Notes under the pieces: model-generated
Told to the model about the DNA's origin: nothing
What the model saw: only the letters and a program-made list of their open reading frames with translations
The model's database searches: none
Translations under genes and position numbers: made by a program
In this document: in pieces, positions 35,218-43,972 of the stretch
How the letters are laid out: the number at the start of each line of letters is the position of its first letter
Position numbering within the stretch: the stretch's first letter is position 1
Assembly (NCBI GenBank): GCA_902801245.1
Contig: CADCHW010000006.1
Span: 40,152 to 104,151 of the forward strand
Length of the DNA stretch: 64,000 nucleotides
Reading direction: 5' to 3'
Origin: an uncultured Ruminococcus sp.
Lineage (GTDB): Bacteria; Bacillota; Clostridia; Oscillospirales; Acutalibacteraceae

Positions 35218-37539
35218 TTATCTGGGGTGAATAAAAGATATACACGTATCGTCATACTTATCTCCGCTTACCGCATCGACAATCACAACTCTGAGATAGC
35301 TTGTATAAACAACCCTGCCAAAATAAAAAGTCTGTTCAGCCATAGTATTCGGGTCTATATCGGCTTCTTCCGCCGTGCCGTCCGAAAACTCAAATCTTAT
35401 CTTCGTCAAACGACCGTTATTGTTAAACGTTGTTTTGTCTTTGTTGTATCCGTTTATAATACCGCACTGCGATATTGGTATATCCGTGTTGTTGTTATAC
35501 TGAAACCATTCACCTTTTCCAACACCGTCAACACCCTCGCACCAACAAGTTCCGTCATTCTCATACAAAATATTATCTGCACCGTACGTATATAACCTTC
35601 CGTTAGCACCGTACTCGTCATCAAGCTTTGACGAATAAGTAGACGGTTTTGTAAAAAACTTTCTGGTATAAGTGGAAGTAAGGTCTAAATTAGTATCATC
35701 ATAAAAGTCTTCATCTTCCGAAACAACCTCAGCCACACTTTCCGTCGCTACACTAACAGTACTCTGCACAGCCACACTTGAAACACTCTCCTTTACACTG
35801 CTCACCGCCGCCGAACTGACCGAACCGCCCGAACCTCCCGAGTTTACCGATAACTTACTGCTTACGACAGCCGACGAAGCCGCCGACGATGAAACCGCTG
35901 CCGAAGATGTTGAACCTTTTTTTGAAACAGTAAAATTAAAATTACCTCCAATTTCCTTCTTTTCGCCCGGATTATCGGTTTGATTTAAAATAGTTCCCTC
36001 GTCAACACTCGAATCCACCTCGGTACGGTACGTTACCGTAAATCCCTTCTCTTCAAGCTCTGCTTTTACTTCTTCAAAATTTCTTCCTATGTAATTCTCA
36101 ATAATAATATCATCGCCCAAATCCTCCGAATCTGTGTCATTGTCATAATCTGTAACTACAACTTCCGAATCCTCATAATCAGGCGGTAAAAAATCAGGCT
36201 GAGAAATTATATCCAATGCGTCAAGCAAAGCTATAACCGCCGCAAGCAAAATAACCATAAACAAAAACAAAATAAAGTTTGAAAGTCCGCTGTGTTTTTT
36301 GTTGTTGGGCGGCTGCTGCACGGAAACATAAATGGGTGCAGACTGCTGAACCTGCGGCTGCGGCTGATAACTGATATAATTCTGCCGAACATTATTCTGC
36401 GGAGAAGCATAGCTTGTTCTAGCACCGGAATCCAAAGGCTCGGAAAAAATCTCCTCTTCATAAGGCGAATTAGCGGAAGCGTACTGTGTTTCCCTCGACG
36501 TCGAAGAAGTTGACTTCCTGTTAAACGGCGACTCAACCGGAGTTTGATACTCCGCACCGCCCTCCAGCTCGTCAATAAACTCGTCAATTGTTTGACAGCG
36601 ATTTCTGAAATTCGGCTGCAATGCCGACACAAAAGCATTGTACACCTGTTCGCTTATTGTTCCCGAAGACCGCAAATCACGAAGTCTTGGAAAATTATCG
36701 TGAACATCTCCCACAACCTCATCATTCGGAGTTTCACCCGTCAACGCATAATACATAGTTGCACCGAGAGCGTAAACGTCGGTGTAAGTGCCGTCCTTTT
36801 TAGTCAAAGTTCTCTGTTCAAACGGAGAGTAACCCGGAGTAAAAGCCGCCACAGTCGCAAGGGTACTCTTTTGATTTGACCTTGCAAGACCGAAATCAAT
36901 CAACACAAAATCCTCTTTTGACTTAAATACATTTCTAAGCATAATATTATGCGGTTTAATATCTCTGTGAAGCAAATCCATTTTATGAAGCTGAGAAAGA
37001 CTTTGCAAAAGCGGCTTGAATTTCAAATACAGCTCTTCCCAAGTGTATACGCCGTTTTTAACAACTCTGTCAAAAAGCGTATCACCGTTTATGTACTCTG
37101 TTATTATGTAAGCAGTATTATTTTCTGCAAACCAATCATACACTTTAACAATATTATTAAAACTTTCCGCTCTTGAAAGACAAAAGCATTCCTTTTGTGT
37201 TTTGCTCATAATTTCGTCAAGCGATATAGTACTGTCATACTCGACCCTTAAAGGGTCACTCAACGTAATATTTTGACTGTTTCTTCTAAAAATCCCGTTA
37301 TAAAAAGTTTCTTTAATTACTATTTTCTTATTAATTTTCACATCAAATCCAAGGTACGTAATACCAAACCCACCGCTGCCAAGGCTTTTACCGACAAAAT
37401 ATCTGTTATCACAGAGGTAAGTTCCGGCAGGAATTTCAAAGCTCTGCGAATAGTAGACATTATGTTCCTTGCCGCACTGAGGACAGTAAGGGTTTTCGGG
37501 TTCGTCAATTTCCGCCACACAATGATAGCAGTAATCCAT
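35218..37539 (-). CDS. Ser/Thr protein kinase with zinc ribbon, PASTA and discoidin-like domain
   Basis: 773 residues. A zinc ribbon opens the protein (Cys 4, 7, 19, 22). The kinase domain (about 47-320) has SLGSGGFGITY, VIKETF, HRDIKPHNIM and DFGLAR. A membrane segment lies at about 430-452 (FILFLFMVILLAAVIALLDA). Outside are one PASTA-like repeat (NYIGRNFEEVKAELEEKGF...NFTVSKKG), a Ser/Val-rich linker and a C-terminal domain of about 150 residues like the NADase-type glycan-binding (discoidin) domain (GKGEWFQYNN, ISQCGIINGY). It probably senses cell-wall glycan and phosphorylates cytosolic targets. ireB, the usual kinase target, lies 0.8 kb upstream. The start has AAGGTGG. Confidence 0.92.
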   Translation of the reverse strand: MDYCYHCVAEIDEPENPYCPQCGKEHNVYYSQSFEIPAGTYLCDNRYFVGKSLGSGGFGITYLGFDVKINKKIVIKETFYNGIFRRNSQNITLSDPLRVEYDSTISLDEIMSKTQKECFCLSRAESFNNIVKVYDWFAENNTAYIITEYINGDTLFDRVVKNGVYTWEELYLKFKPLLQSLSQLHKMDLLHRDIKPHNIMLRNVFKSKEDFVLIDFGLARSNQKSTLATVAAFTPGYSPFEQRTLTKKDGTYTDVYALGATMYYALTGETPNDEVVGDVHDNFPRLRDLRSSGTISEQVYNAFVSALQPNFRNRCQTIDEFIDELEGGAEYQTPVESPFNRKSTSSTSRETQYASANSPYEEEIFSEPLDSGARTSYASPQNNVRQNYISYQPQPQVQQSAPIYVSVQQPPNNKKHSGLSNFILFLFMVILLAAVIALLDALDIISQPDFLPPDYEDSEVVVTDYDNDTDSEDLGDDIIIENYIGRNFEEVKAELEEKGFTVTYRTEVDSSVDEGTILNQTDNPGEKKEIGGNFNFTVSKKGSTSSAAVSSSAASSAVVSSKLSVNSGGSGGSVSSAAVSSVKESVSSVAVQSTVSVATESVAEVVSEDEDFYDDTNLDLTSTYTRKFFTKPSTYSSKLDDEYGANGRLYTYGADNILYENDGTCWCEGVDGVGKGEWFQYNNNTDIPISQCGIINGYNKDKTTFNNNGRLTKIRFEFSDGTAEEADIDPNTMAEQTFYFGRVVYTSYLRVVIVDAVSGDKYDDTCISFIHPR

Positions 37540-37573
37540 TTTCCCACCTTCTTTTTATTCATTAATACTGATT

Positions 37574-37828
37574 TATACTCGAAAGCCAAAAGATTTACCA
37601 TTTTAAAGTTTGGTCAAGCTTTTTAAAGCTTGCGGATTCCAAAGGCAGAGCCTTTGGTCGGTGACAAAACCAATTTGCAAAGAAAAATAAACTATCCTCA
37701 GCGAAATGAAATAGACTATCAAAACAATCAAAAAACCAAAAACTCTCCACCCAAACAAAAAAAGGCAAGAGCATAGCGAATTGCCGGTCTAAGAAAAAAA
37801 GCGGTAAATCTTAATATTCGTTAGTATA
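37574..37828 (-). mobile_element. Repeat A copy f (full-length)
   Basis: Ends TATACTCGAAAGC and TTAGTATA. The element ends 35 bp before the kinase start and its TATA terminus could supply a -10-like TATAAA for that gene. Confidence 0.88.
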
Positions 37829-37910
37829 ATTTTATCATTTATCCCACAGTTATTCAACCATTTTCTGCAACAAATATTAAAATTTTTATTAACATTTATT
37901 TCTATTACAC

Positions 37911-37954
37911 AAAAAAAGCGATTAGCGTCCGAGATAACCGACCACCAATCGCTG
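37911..37954 (-). terminator. Terminator of the ireB operon
   Basis: On the minus strand AGCGATT...AATCGCT followed by TTTTTTTG. A repeat E piece (AATTACGCATTACGAAC) lies between it and the last gene. Confidence 0.75.
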
Positions 37955-38023
37955 TAAACCAAAAATTATTCCGAACAGAAAGACAAACCGCCCTCTGCCG
38001 CAATTACGCATTACGAACTATTA

Positions 38024-38320
38024 TTACTTTTCCTTAGGCGGATTGCTGTTCTTGCAGTATCTTCTGAGCCAAGCTTCCGCAATATCCACCGCTGCAAAAA
38101 GACCGTCCTTTTTCGCCGACTTAACAATTCTCTTTCTGCGGCTCACCTCGGGATCAGTGGAAATAAGCTGAATGCTAACCTTATCGGCAACATCAAGATT
38201 GCCCACCTTTTTAGTGGATTCAATCTGCATACAAACAACATATTTATCGGACACATCTCCGTAATAAAGAGTATTTCCGCTGCGGACAAGCGGTTTATTT
38301 TTATAAATTAAATTAGGCAT
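38024..38320 (-). CDS. Conserved-looking hypothetical protein downstream of ireB
   Basis: 98 residues from ATG 38318-38320 with a GGGGGAGAG ribosome site. Basic, mixed alpha/beta, no membrane segment. N-terminus MPNLIYKNKPLVRSGNTLYY, C-terminal helix AAVDIAEAWLRRYCK. I do not recognise the family. It starts 14 bp after ireB, so the two are co-transcribed; in many Firmicutes this place is held by ruvX, which it does not resemble. Confidence 0.8.
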   Translation of the reverse strand: MPNLIYKNKPLVRSGNTLYYGDVSDKYVVCMQIESTKKVGNLDVADKVSIQLISTDPEVSRRKRIVKSAKKDGLFAAVDIAEAWLRRYCKNSNPPKEK

Positions 38321-38334
38321 AATTTCTCTCCCCC

Positions 38335-38580
38335 TCAATTCACATCAAGAAACGATTTCACAAGCGTTTCAAGCAAATCATCTCTGTCAATCTTTCTGAT
38401 AATATTTCTTGCATTCTTATGAGTAGTAATATATGTAGGATCTTCAGAAACGATATAGCCTACTATCTGATTGACGGGATTATACCCCTTTTCCTTGAGT
38501 GCGTCATACACCACGGTTAAAGAAGCCTTGATACCCTCTTCATTATCCGTCAACGAGAAAACTCTTGTTTTATCAAGCAT
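38335..38580 (-). CDS. ireB: IreB family regulatory phosphoprotein
   Basis: 81 residues, the normal length. Motifs of the former UPF0297/DUF965 family: FSLTDNEEGIKASLTVVYDA, LKEKGYNPVNQIVGYIVSED, PTYITTHKNARNIIRKIDRD. In Enterococcus IreB is phosphorylated by the PASTA kinase IreK on N-terminal Thr residues and affects cephalosporin resistance. Here a PASTA kinase is encoded 0.8 kb downstream. It has its own promoter (38622-38650). Confidence 0.95.
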   Translation of the reverse strand: MLDKTRVFSLTDNEEGIKASLTVVYDALKEKGYNPVNQIVGYIVSEDPTYITTHKNARNIIRKIDRDDLLETLVKSFLDVN

Positions 38581-38621
38581 TAAACCCCATCCTTTCGCTA
38601 ATCTTTACTGTATCATATAAT

Positions 38622-38650
38622 ATTATAACTCATTTCGGAGAGAATTACAA
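38622..38650 (-). promoter_or_regulatory. ireB promoter
   Basis: TTGTAA (38645-38650) and TATAAT (38622-38627), 17-bp spacer, minus strand. Confidence 0.65.
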
Positions 38651-38918
38651 CCGTTATTTATAAACTTTTATTGAATTATGAGGAAATTATTATAGATTTT
38701 CTTGCGGAATTTTGTCATATAATCATTTGCAAAAATCACCGGATTTCGGAAATTGTCAAGGAAACCGTTTTTTAATTTTCTTATAAAGCCAAACTCTTTC
38801 CGTATAAAACAGTTCATACTATATAATAAGATATCACAAATATTAGAATTTGTCAACAATTAATATAAATTTTGCTATCTTCTCAAGGAAATGCTTATAC
38901 AGAAATTTTTGTTGCATA

Positions 38919-38947
38919 TTGCATTTTGTCTAACAATGGTGTATAAT
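38919..38947 (+). promoter_or_regulatory. Promoter of the HATPase-STAS pair
   Basis: TTGCAT (38919-38924) and TATAAT (38942-38947) with a 17-bp spacer, 62 bp before the ATPase start. The rest of 38651-38918 is AT-rich with no gene seen. Confidence 0.6.
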
Positions 38948-39008
38948 ATAAGTATAGTAACTTTAAGCTTTGCTATTGATTTTTAAATTATAAAGGTTGT
39001 ATGATATT

Positions 39009-39944
39009 ATGAAAATTATTGTAAAAAATTCAAGTGAAATTTACAATATAATTCCTCAGATACAAGAAGCTCTAAACAATACAGTATATGAAAATCTGGA
39101 ATTAAGCATAGAATTTAAAAAAAATTTTGTATATCCTGAAGTACTGACTTCTTTAGTAGCTTTTATTAATTGGTGTAATAATACATACAATAATTTCATT
39201 ATAAATAATATAGATTATGATATTTCAAATCTTTACTTACACAGAATGAAATTTTTCAAATTAATTCCATATAATGAAAAAGAGCCTGTTTATCAAAAAC
39301 ACGATAGTATGGGAAAATTTATTGAAATTACTCCGCTGAATTTCGATAAAAATAACAAAGTAACTATACAATCTAATATTGTGGATAATATTATAAAAAT
39401 CTTTAGGGATAATTATAAACTTAAAGAGGAATTGTACAGATGTTTAAATTATTGTATCTGGGAGCTTATTGACAATATTCAGAATCATTCCGGAGAATGT
39501 GGTACAGGTTACATTTCTGCTCAGAATTTTCCTAATAAAAAAGAAATACGCATATGTATTGTTGATACAGGTATGGGTATATATAATTCTTTGACGAGTT
39601 CCCCAAATTCGCTGTATCAAGATATTACGGAAGAAGAAGCTATGATAAAATGTGTAGAAGCTAACGTTACCAACGGCAGTGGTATGGGAAACGGCTTGTA
39701 TCATACCACACAATTTATCAAAGCAAACGGCGGCGACCTTTATTTATATTCCGGAAATTATTGTTTAGAGGTTTCAAGCGGCTGTAATCCCGTAATAAGA
39801 AAATCGGATAAATGGAACGGTACGTTGGTATTTTTACGTATTGACACAGAAAATACAGTTGACTATGATGATGTATTTGATAATTGTATGATTCCCGCTT
39901 CGGTTGACGAATGCGATGATGAATTAGATGGATTGTGGTCATAA
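39009..39944 (+). CDS. GHKL (histidine-kinase-like) ATPase domain protein
   Basis: 311 residues, ATG 39009 chosen with AAAGG upstream. The first 130 residues are unrecognised, very rich in Asn, Ile and Lys. The C-terminal half is a HATPase_c fold: N-box WELIDNIQNHSGE, G1-box CIVDTGMGIYNSL, G2-box GSGMGNGLYHTTQFIKANGG. No His phosphotransfer domain or membrane segment. Codon use is far more AT-rich than the neighbours, a sign of transfer. Immediately followed by a STAS-like gene, suggesting a partner-switch or regulatory pair. Confidence 0.85.
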   Translation: MKIIVKNSSEIYNIIPQIQEALNNTVYENLELSIEFKKNFVYPEVLTSLVAFINWCNNTYNNFIINNIDYDISNLYLHRMKFFKLIPYNEKEPVYQKHDSMGKFIEITPLNFDKNNKVTIQSNIVDNIIKIFRDNYKLKEELYRCLNYCIWELIDNIQNHSGECGTGYISAQNFPNKKEIRICIVDTGMGIYNSLTSSPNSLYQDITEEEAMIKCVEANVTNGSGMGNGLYHTTQFIKANGGDLYLYSGNYCLEVSSGCNPVIRKSDKWNGTLVFLRIDTENTVDYDDVFDNCMIPASVDECDDELDGLWS

Positions 39945-39971
39945 CACTGGCTAATGAGGAGGTCGATTTGA

Positions 39972-40244
39972 ATGGTAATATCAATAAAAGAATACGGAAA
40001 AAGTCTGGGAACTCGTGAAATAGGCAAACAGATTCGCAATATAATAGTTAATGACGAGGAAAGAACGGTTCTGGATTTTTCCGATGTTTTTATAGTATCC
40101 AACTCTTTCTCCGACGAAATTTTCGGAGCTTTGGTTGCTCAAAAAGGCTACCCCTATCTTGTAAACAAAATAAAGCTCCAAAATACAAACGACGAAGTCG
40201 CAAGAGTTATAAAAAAGGCAATTATCGACAGAATGAAAAAATAA
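39972..40244 (+). CDS. STAS-like DUF4325 protein
   Basis: 90 residues, start 39972 after GAGGAGG. The pattern RNIIVNDEERTVLDFSDVFI, VSNSFSDEIFGALVAQKG matches the STAS-like DUF4325 family: a beta-strand ending in DFSDV, then a Ser-rich helix start as in anti-sigma-factor antagonists. It pairs with the upstream GHKL ATPase (27-bp gap). By analogy to SpoIIAA/AB the ATPase could phosphorylate the Ser of this protein; this is inference. Confidence 0.82.
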   Translation: MVISIKEYGKSLGTREIGKQIRNIIVNDEERTVLDFSDVFIVSNSFSDEIFGALVAQKGYPYLVNKIKLQNTNDEVARVIKKAIIDRMKK

Positions 40245-40258
40245 TATATATTTTTTAG

Positions 40259-40293
40259 ACCACCGGAAAAACCGGTGGTAATTTATTTTTTTG
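40259..40293 (+). terminator. Terminator after the STAS-like gene
   Basis: ACCACCGG-AAAAA-CCGGTGGT followed by AATTTATTTTTTTG. A second CACCGGTA...TACCGATG hairpin (about 40303-40335) faces the opposite gene. Confidence 0.8.
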
Positions 40294-40348
40294 CCACAAA
40301 AAAACACCGGTAAAACCCAAAAAGTCCTACCGATGTACTATTATAATA

Positions 40349-42112
40349 TTATTTGTTTATAGTATACTTATTTTTATACATCTCATACTCATTCTCAAAT
40401 TCCTTGTTGCCCTTGCGTTTAACCGTATTCAGATACTCATGAGCGTCAAACGAAAACTGACTTGTTTCAATAATAGCAATCGCAACATTTGAGCAGTGGT
40501 CGGAAACTCTCTCACAGTTTGTGAGCAAATCAGAGAGAATAAATCCAAGCTCAATTGAACACTCTCCTGCTTTAAGCCTTTGAATGTGACTTGTCTTAAT
40601 CTCGATAATAAGATTATCGATAGTTTCCTCCAGCGGCTCAACCCTTTTGGCAATCGAAACATCATTGTTGACGTAGGCTTCCGTAGTCGTGTTGAGAATT
40701 TCCGTCAAAGCGGCAATAAGAACAGCAATTTCCTTTTTAGCCTCACTGGAGAAATTCAGCTTCTTATCGTGCATTTCCTCGGCAACCTGTAAAATATTCA
40801 CAGCATGGTCGCCGATTCTCTCAAAGTCACCGATAGTATGCAGCTGACGTGAAACACTCTGACTGTCAAGGTCGGAAAGCTCCTTACCGGAAAGCTTAAC
40901 AAGGTATGTTCCGAGCTTATCTTCGTAAAGGTCGAGCAAGTCTTCATTTTCAAGAACTTCCTTGTAAACCTTTTCATTATAATTGTCAATAAGACCGATA
41001 GCCAAAAAAATAGTTTCCTTTGCGAGTTTAGCCATTTTCTTACATTTGCTGTTACACTCACGAATAGCAACAGACGGAGTTGAAAGCAAACGAACGTCCA
41101 CAAAGCTGTAAACCTCGTCCTCTGCCGTACCCTCTGTCTTATCCTTAATAATAAGGTAGGCAAGCTTTTCAATATGCTTTGAGAACGGGAACAGCAAGAC
41201 AACAGTTGCAACGTTAAAAATACTGTGAACCAATGCAATTCCGAAAGCGTCTATCTGCCAATCGGAAAATGTGAAATCGAAAACAGCATTCAAAACGCAA
41301 TACAATGTCAAATAGATCATTGTACCAATTAAGTTAAATGAAATATGAATTATAGAAACACGTTTAGCGTTTCTGTTTACACCTATACTGGAAATCAATG
41401 CAGTAACGCAAGTACCGATATTTTGACCCATAATAATCGGAATTGCCATTGAATACGTTACTCCGCCGTTAATAGCCAAAGCCTGCAAAACACCGACAGA
41501 TGCCGCCGAGCTTTGAATAATACCCGTAAACAAAGCACCCACAATAACACCGAAAATCGGATTTGTAAACATTGTCAGCACCTTGCCAAAGTTTGGGTCG
41601 TCCGCAAGCGGTGCAACGGAATTTTTCATCATATCCATACCGGTCATAAGTATGGAAAAGCCAATTAAAACAGTGCCTATACTTTTCTTTTTATCGGACT
41701 TCGACCCCATAATAAATATCATACCGATAAGAGCCAGAAGCGGCGAAAAGGATTCCGGCTTCATAAGATTGACAAAAACATTATCGCTTTCAATACCCGA
41801 CAGACCCAATATCCAAGCCGTGATTGTAGTACCGATATTCGAGCCCATAATCACACACACCGTCTGTCCCAATTGCATAATGCCCGAGTTTACAAGTCCG
41901 ACAAGCATAACCGTAACAGCCGACGACGACTGAATTGCGACAGTAATAGCCGCACCGAGAAGCAGTCCTTTCAGCGGATTTGAAGTAGTTTTTTTGAGCA
42001 ATGATTCAAGCTTACCGCCTGCCATTTTTTCCAGTCCGCTTGAAAGCAGGTTCATTCCGAACAGGAAAAACGCAAGTCCTCCGCATAAGGTAAATACCGA
42101 AAAAATATCCAT
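40349..42112 (-). CDS. Na+/phosphate cotransporter family protein with PhoU domain
   Basis: 587 residues from ATG 42110-42112 (AGGGTG upstream; TTG at 42118 in frame). Two Na_Pi_cotrans repeats with the QSSSA signature: ITVAIQSSSAVTVMLVGLV and GALFTGIIQSSAASVGVL, plus GSNIGTTITAWILG and GQNIGTCVTALIS. About eight membrane segments. The C-terminal 230 residues form a PhoU-like helical domain (QLHTIGDFERIGDHAVNIL, LTNCERVSDHCSNVAIAI). Imports phosphate with Na+ or regulates it (YjbB/NptA-like). Confidence 0.93.
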   Translation of the reverse strand: MDIFSVFTLCGGLAFFLFGMNLLSSGLEKMAGGKLESLLKKTTSNPLKGLLLGAAITVAIQSSSAVTVMLVGLVNSGIMQLGQTVCVIMGSNIGTTITAWILGLSGIESDNVFVNLMKPESFSPLLALIGMIFIMGSKSDKKKSIGTVLIGFSILMTGMDMMKNSVAPLADDPNFGKVLTMFTNPIFGVIVGALFTGIIQSSAASVGVLQALAINGGVTYSMAIPIIMGQNIGTCVTALISSIGVNRNAKRVSIIHISFNLIGTMIYLTLYCVLNAVFDFTFSDWQIDAFGIALVHSIFNVATVVLLFPFSKHIEKLAYLIIKDKTEGTAEDEVYSFVDVRLLSTPSVAIRECNSKCKKMAKLAKETIFLAIGLIDNYNEKVYKEVLENEDLLDLYEDKLGTYLVKLSGKELSDLDSQSVSRQLHTIGDFERIGDHAVNILQVAEEMHDKKLNFSSEAKKEIAVLIAALTEILNTTTEAYVNNDVSIAKRVEPLEETIDNLIIEIKTSHIQRLKAGECSIELGFILSDLLTNCERVSDHCSNVAIAIIETSQFSFDAHEYLNTVKRKGNKEFENEYEMYKNKYTINK

Positions 42113-42177
42113 ATTCAAACACCCTATTGTTTCTCTTCCTTATTTAATTTTCTTTCTCTTTTTATTTTCTCATTTTA

Positions 42178-42207
42178 ATTCTATCATAAACAACCCCCAT
42201 AAGTCAA
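42178..42207 (-). promoter_or_regulatory. Promoter of the Na/Pi gene
   Basis: TTGACT (42202-42207) and TAGAAT (42178-42183), 18-bp spacer. Confidence 0.45.
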
Positions 42208-42371
42208 AGGTTTTTAACGGCTGTTTGATAAAAAAGCGATTGATATAAATTTTCTGTAACTTATTAATCTTTATTGGAGAAAGTATAGAAGATATTTTAT
42301 CATATATAATCCGTAAAATAATTATTATTTATTTATGATGAACATAATTATAAAAATTATAAGCTTAACGG

Positions 42372-42400
42372 TTGTAATTTTATGAGTAATGTGATATAAT
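42372..42400 (+). promoter_or_regulatory. Promoter of the Rpn gene
   Basis: TTGTAA (42372-42377) and TATAAT (42395-42400), 17-bp spacer, 27 bp before the ATG. Confidence 0.65.
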
Positions 42401-42426
42401 AGGTTCAAGCAAAGGAAGTGATACCG

Positions 42427-43452
42427 ATGAGCAAACGAAAAATCCTCGATATTTCCGGATTTTTAAAAGACGCAACCCTTATGGACGACTTTTTTATGAC
42501 GGTATTTTTTCAAGACAGACCCGAATGTGTTAAAGAGCTGCTGGATGCTTTTCTTCCGTTTGAGGTAACAATCAAAAGTATGAGTACCCAATATACAATT
42601 GATAACGTAAACGGTCGTGATGTAACATTAGACATCTATGCGGAAGACCCCAACAAAAAATACGATATTGAAATTCAACGCCGCTCCGACGGTGCAAAAC
42701 CTCAGCGAGCAAGGTTTCATTCAAGTATGCTTGATACTAAATCATTGGGACAAAAACAAGAATTTTTTAAAATAAATGATTCGTATGTTATTTTTATTAC
42801 CGAACATGATATCTTCAAGCTGAACAAGCCAATCTATCATATTGAAAGAACTGTTCTTGAAGCAGACAAACAATTCAACGACGGCTCACATATTATCTAT
42901 GTAAACGGAGCGTATAAGGGTACGGGCAACTCAAGTCTGGAAAATATTATCCATGATTTTAAATGTAAAGATGCATCAAAAATGCGTAACAAAATTCTTC
43001 AAAGCAGATTTGAAGAATTGAAAGTAAAACCTACAGAAAAGGAGCTTGATGATATGTCAGATAGTATAGAGCGTAGATTTAAGGCACTTGAAAATAAACT
43101 CCGTGATGAAGTTCGTAGCGAAGTCCGTGATGAACTCCGTAGCGAAGTTCGTGATGAAGTTCGTGATGAAGTTCGTGATGAAGTTCGTGATGAAGTCCGT
43201 GATGAAGTTCGTGATGAAGTTCGTAGCGAAGTCCGTGATGAAGTTCGTGATGAAGTCCGTGATGAAGTCCGTGATGAAGTCCGTGATGAAGCTCAATTTG
43301 AGAAATCAATAAAGATTGCAAAATCTCTATTGAATATAGGAATAATGCCCGACGAACAAATTGCCGAAAGCTGCGACCTCCCGAAAGCTGCGACCTCACA
43401 ATCCAGCAAGTCCGTGAGCTTAGAAAATCAGCTTAAAAAATCTGTAAATTAA
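42427..43452 (+). CDS. Rpn/PD-(D/E)XK nuclease family protein with VRDE repeat and altered tail
   Basis: 341 residues from ATG 42427 (AAGGAAG upstream). N-terminal PDDEXK_2 domain: KDATLMDDFFMTVFFQD, catalytic-type VTLDIYAED...YDIEIQRR (Asp...Glu-x-Gln), RARFHSSMLDTKSLGQ. Residues about 225-288 are a tandem four-residue repeat (VRDE) encoded by 12-bp units. The C-terminus should read as in the next gene (CDLTIEQVRELRKSA), but a 17-bp tandem duplication at about 43370-43396 shifts the frame. Rpn proteins are recombination-promoting nucleases; the helical tail may set oligomer state. Confidence 0.88.
   Translation: MSKRKILDISGFLKDATLMDDFFMTVFFQDRPECVKELLDAFLPFEVTIKSMSTQYTIDNVNGRDVTLDIYAEDPNKKYDIEIQRRSDGAKPQRARFHSSMLDTKSLGQKQEFFKINDSYVIFITEHDIFKLNKPIYHIERTVLEADKQFNDGSHIIYVNGAYKGTGNSSLENIIHDFKCKDASKMRNKILQSRFEELKVKPTEKELDDMSDSIERRFKALENKLRDEVRSEVRDELRSEVRDEVRDEVRDEVRDEVRDEVRDEVRSEVRDEVRDEVRDEVRDEVRDEAQFEKSIKIAKSLLNIGIMPDEQIAESCDLPKAATSQSSKSVSLENQLKKSVN
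43101..43290 (+). repeat. 12-bp tandem repeat array in the Rpn gene
   Basis: About sixteen units of GATGAAGTTCGT with GATGAAGTCCGT and AGCGAAGTCCGT variants. Period 12 keeps the frame, so unit changes alter length without frameshift. The unit count may be unstable. Confidence 0.92.
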
Positions 43453-43484
43453 AGTCAATTTTTACAGAAAGAGGTTTTGATAAT

Positions 43485-43706
43485 ATGTCGGAAGCAATAG
43501 ACCGTAGATTTAAGGCACTTGCTGATGAATGGATTGCTAAAAACATTGACGAAATCCGTGATGAAGTCCGTGATGAAGCTCAATTTGAGAAATCAATAAA
43601 GATTGCAAAATCTCTATTGAATATGGGAATATTGCCCGATGAAAAGATTGCCGAAAGCTGCGACCTCACAATCGAGCAAGTCCGTGAGCTGAGAAAATCA
43701 GCTTAA
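43485..43706 (+). CDS. Orphan Rpn C-terminal tail (partial duplicate)
   Basis: 73 residues. It begins MSEAIDRRFKALADEW, like MSDSIERRFKALENK in the preceding gene, has only two to three VRDE units, then FEKSIKIAKSLLNMGILPDE and the intact ending TIEQVRELRKSA. It lacks the nuclease domain. It has an AGAAAGAGG ribosome site, so it may be translated, perhaps as a regulator that joins Rpn oligomers. It probably arose by partial duplication of the gene's 3' end. Confidence 0.7.
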   Translation: MSEAIDRRFKALADEWIAKNIDEIRDEVRDEAQFEKSIKIAKSLLNMGILPDEKIAESCDLTIEQVRELRKSA

Positions 43707-43725
43707 AATTACGAATTACAAAAAA

Positions 43726-43762
43726 GGCTGTCATCGTGTTATCGGTGACAGCGTGTTTTTTT
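43726..43762 (+). terminator. Terminator after the Rpn tail gene
   Basis: GGCTGTCA...TGACAGC hairpin followed by GTGTTTTTTT. Confidence 0.8.
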
Positions 43763-43845
43763 CGTGTAAAAAGTGATATAATAAATTTGTGCAAATTTTT
43801 CCTAAATAAAAGCAATTGTAAATAAAAGTTTGGAATATAATTTAG

Positions 43846-43874
43846 TTGTTTTTAACAAGATACTCTGCTATAAT
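43846..43874 (+). promoter_or_regulatory. Promoter of the peptide-binding lipoprotein gene
   Basis: TTGTTT (43846-43851) and TATAAT (43869-43874), 17-bp spacer. Confidence 0.6.
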
Positions 43875-43972
43875 GATAGATGTAATATTTTTGGTGTTTT
43901 TAAGATTCAGTGAAAACAATCGTTTTGTTGATATATTTGAAATAATTTTAAATTTAGGATATGATTATTGCT

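Noticed and set aside
43079..43399. Minus-strand His/Leu and Phe/Ile/Thr repeat frames
   Set aside because: They are antisense readings of the 12-bp array in the Rpn gene; any multiple-of-three repeat opens all frames.
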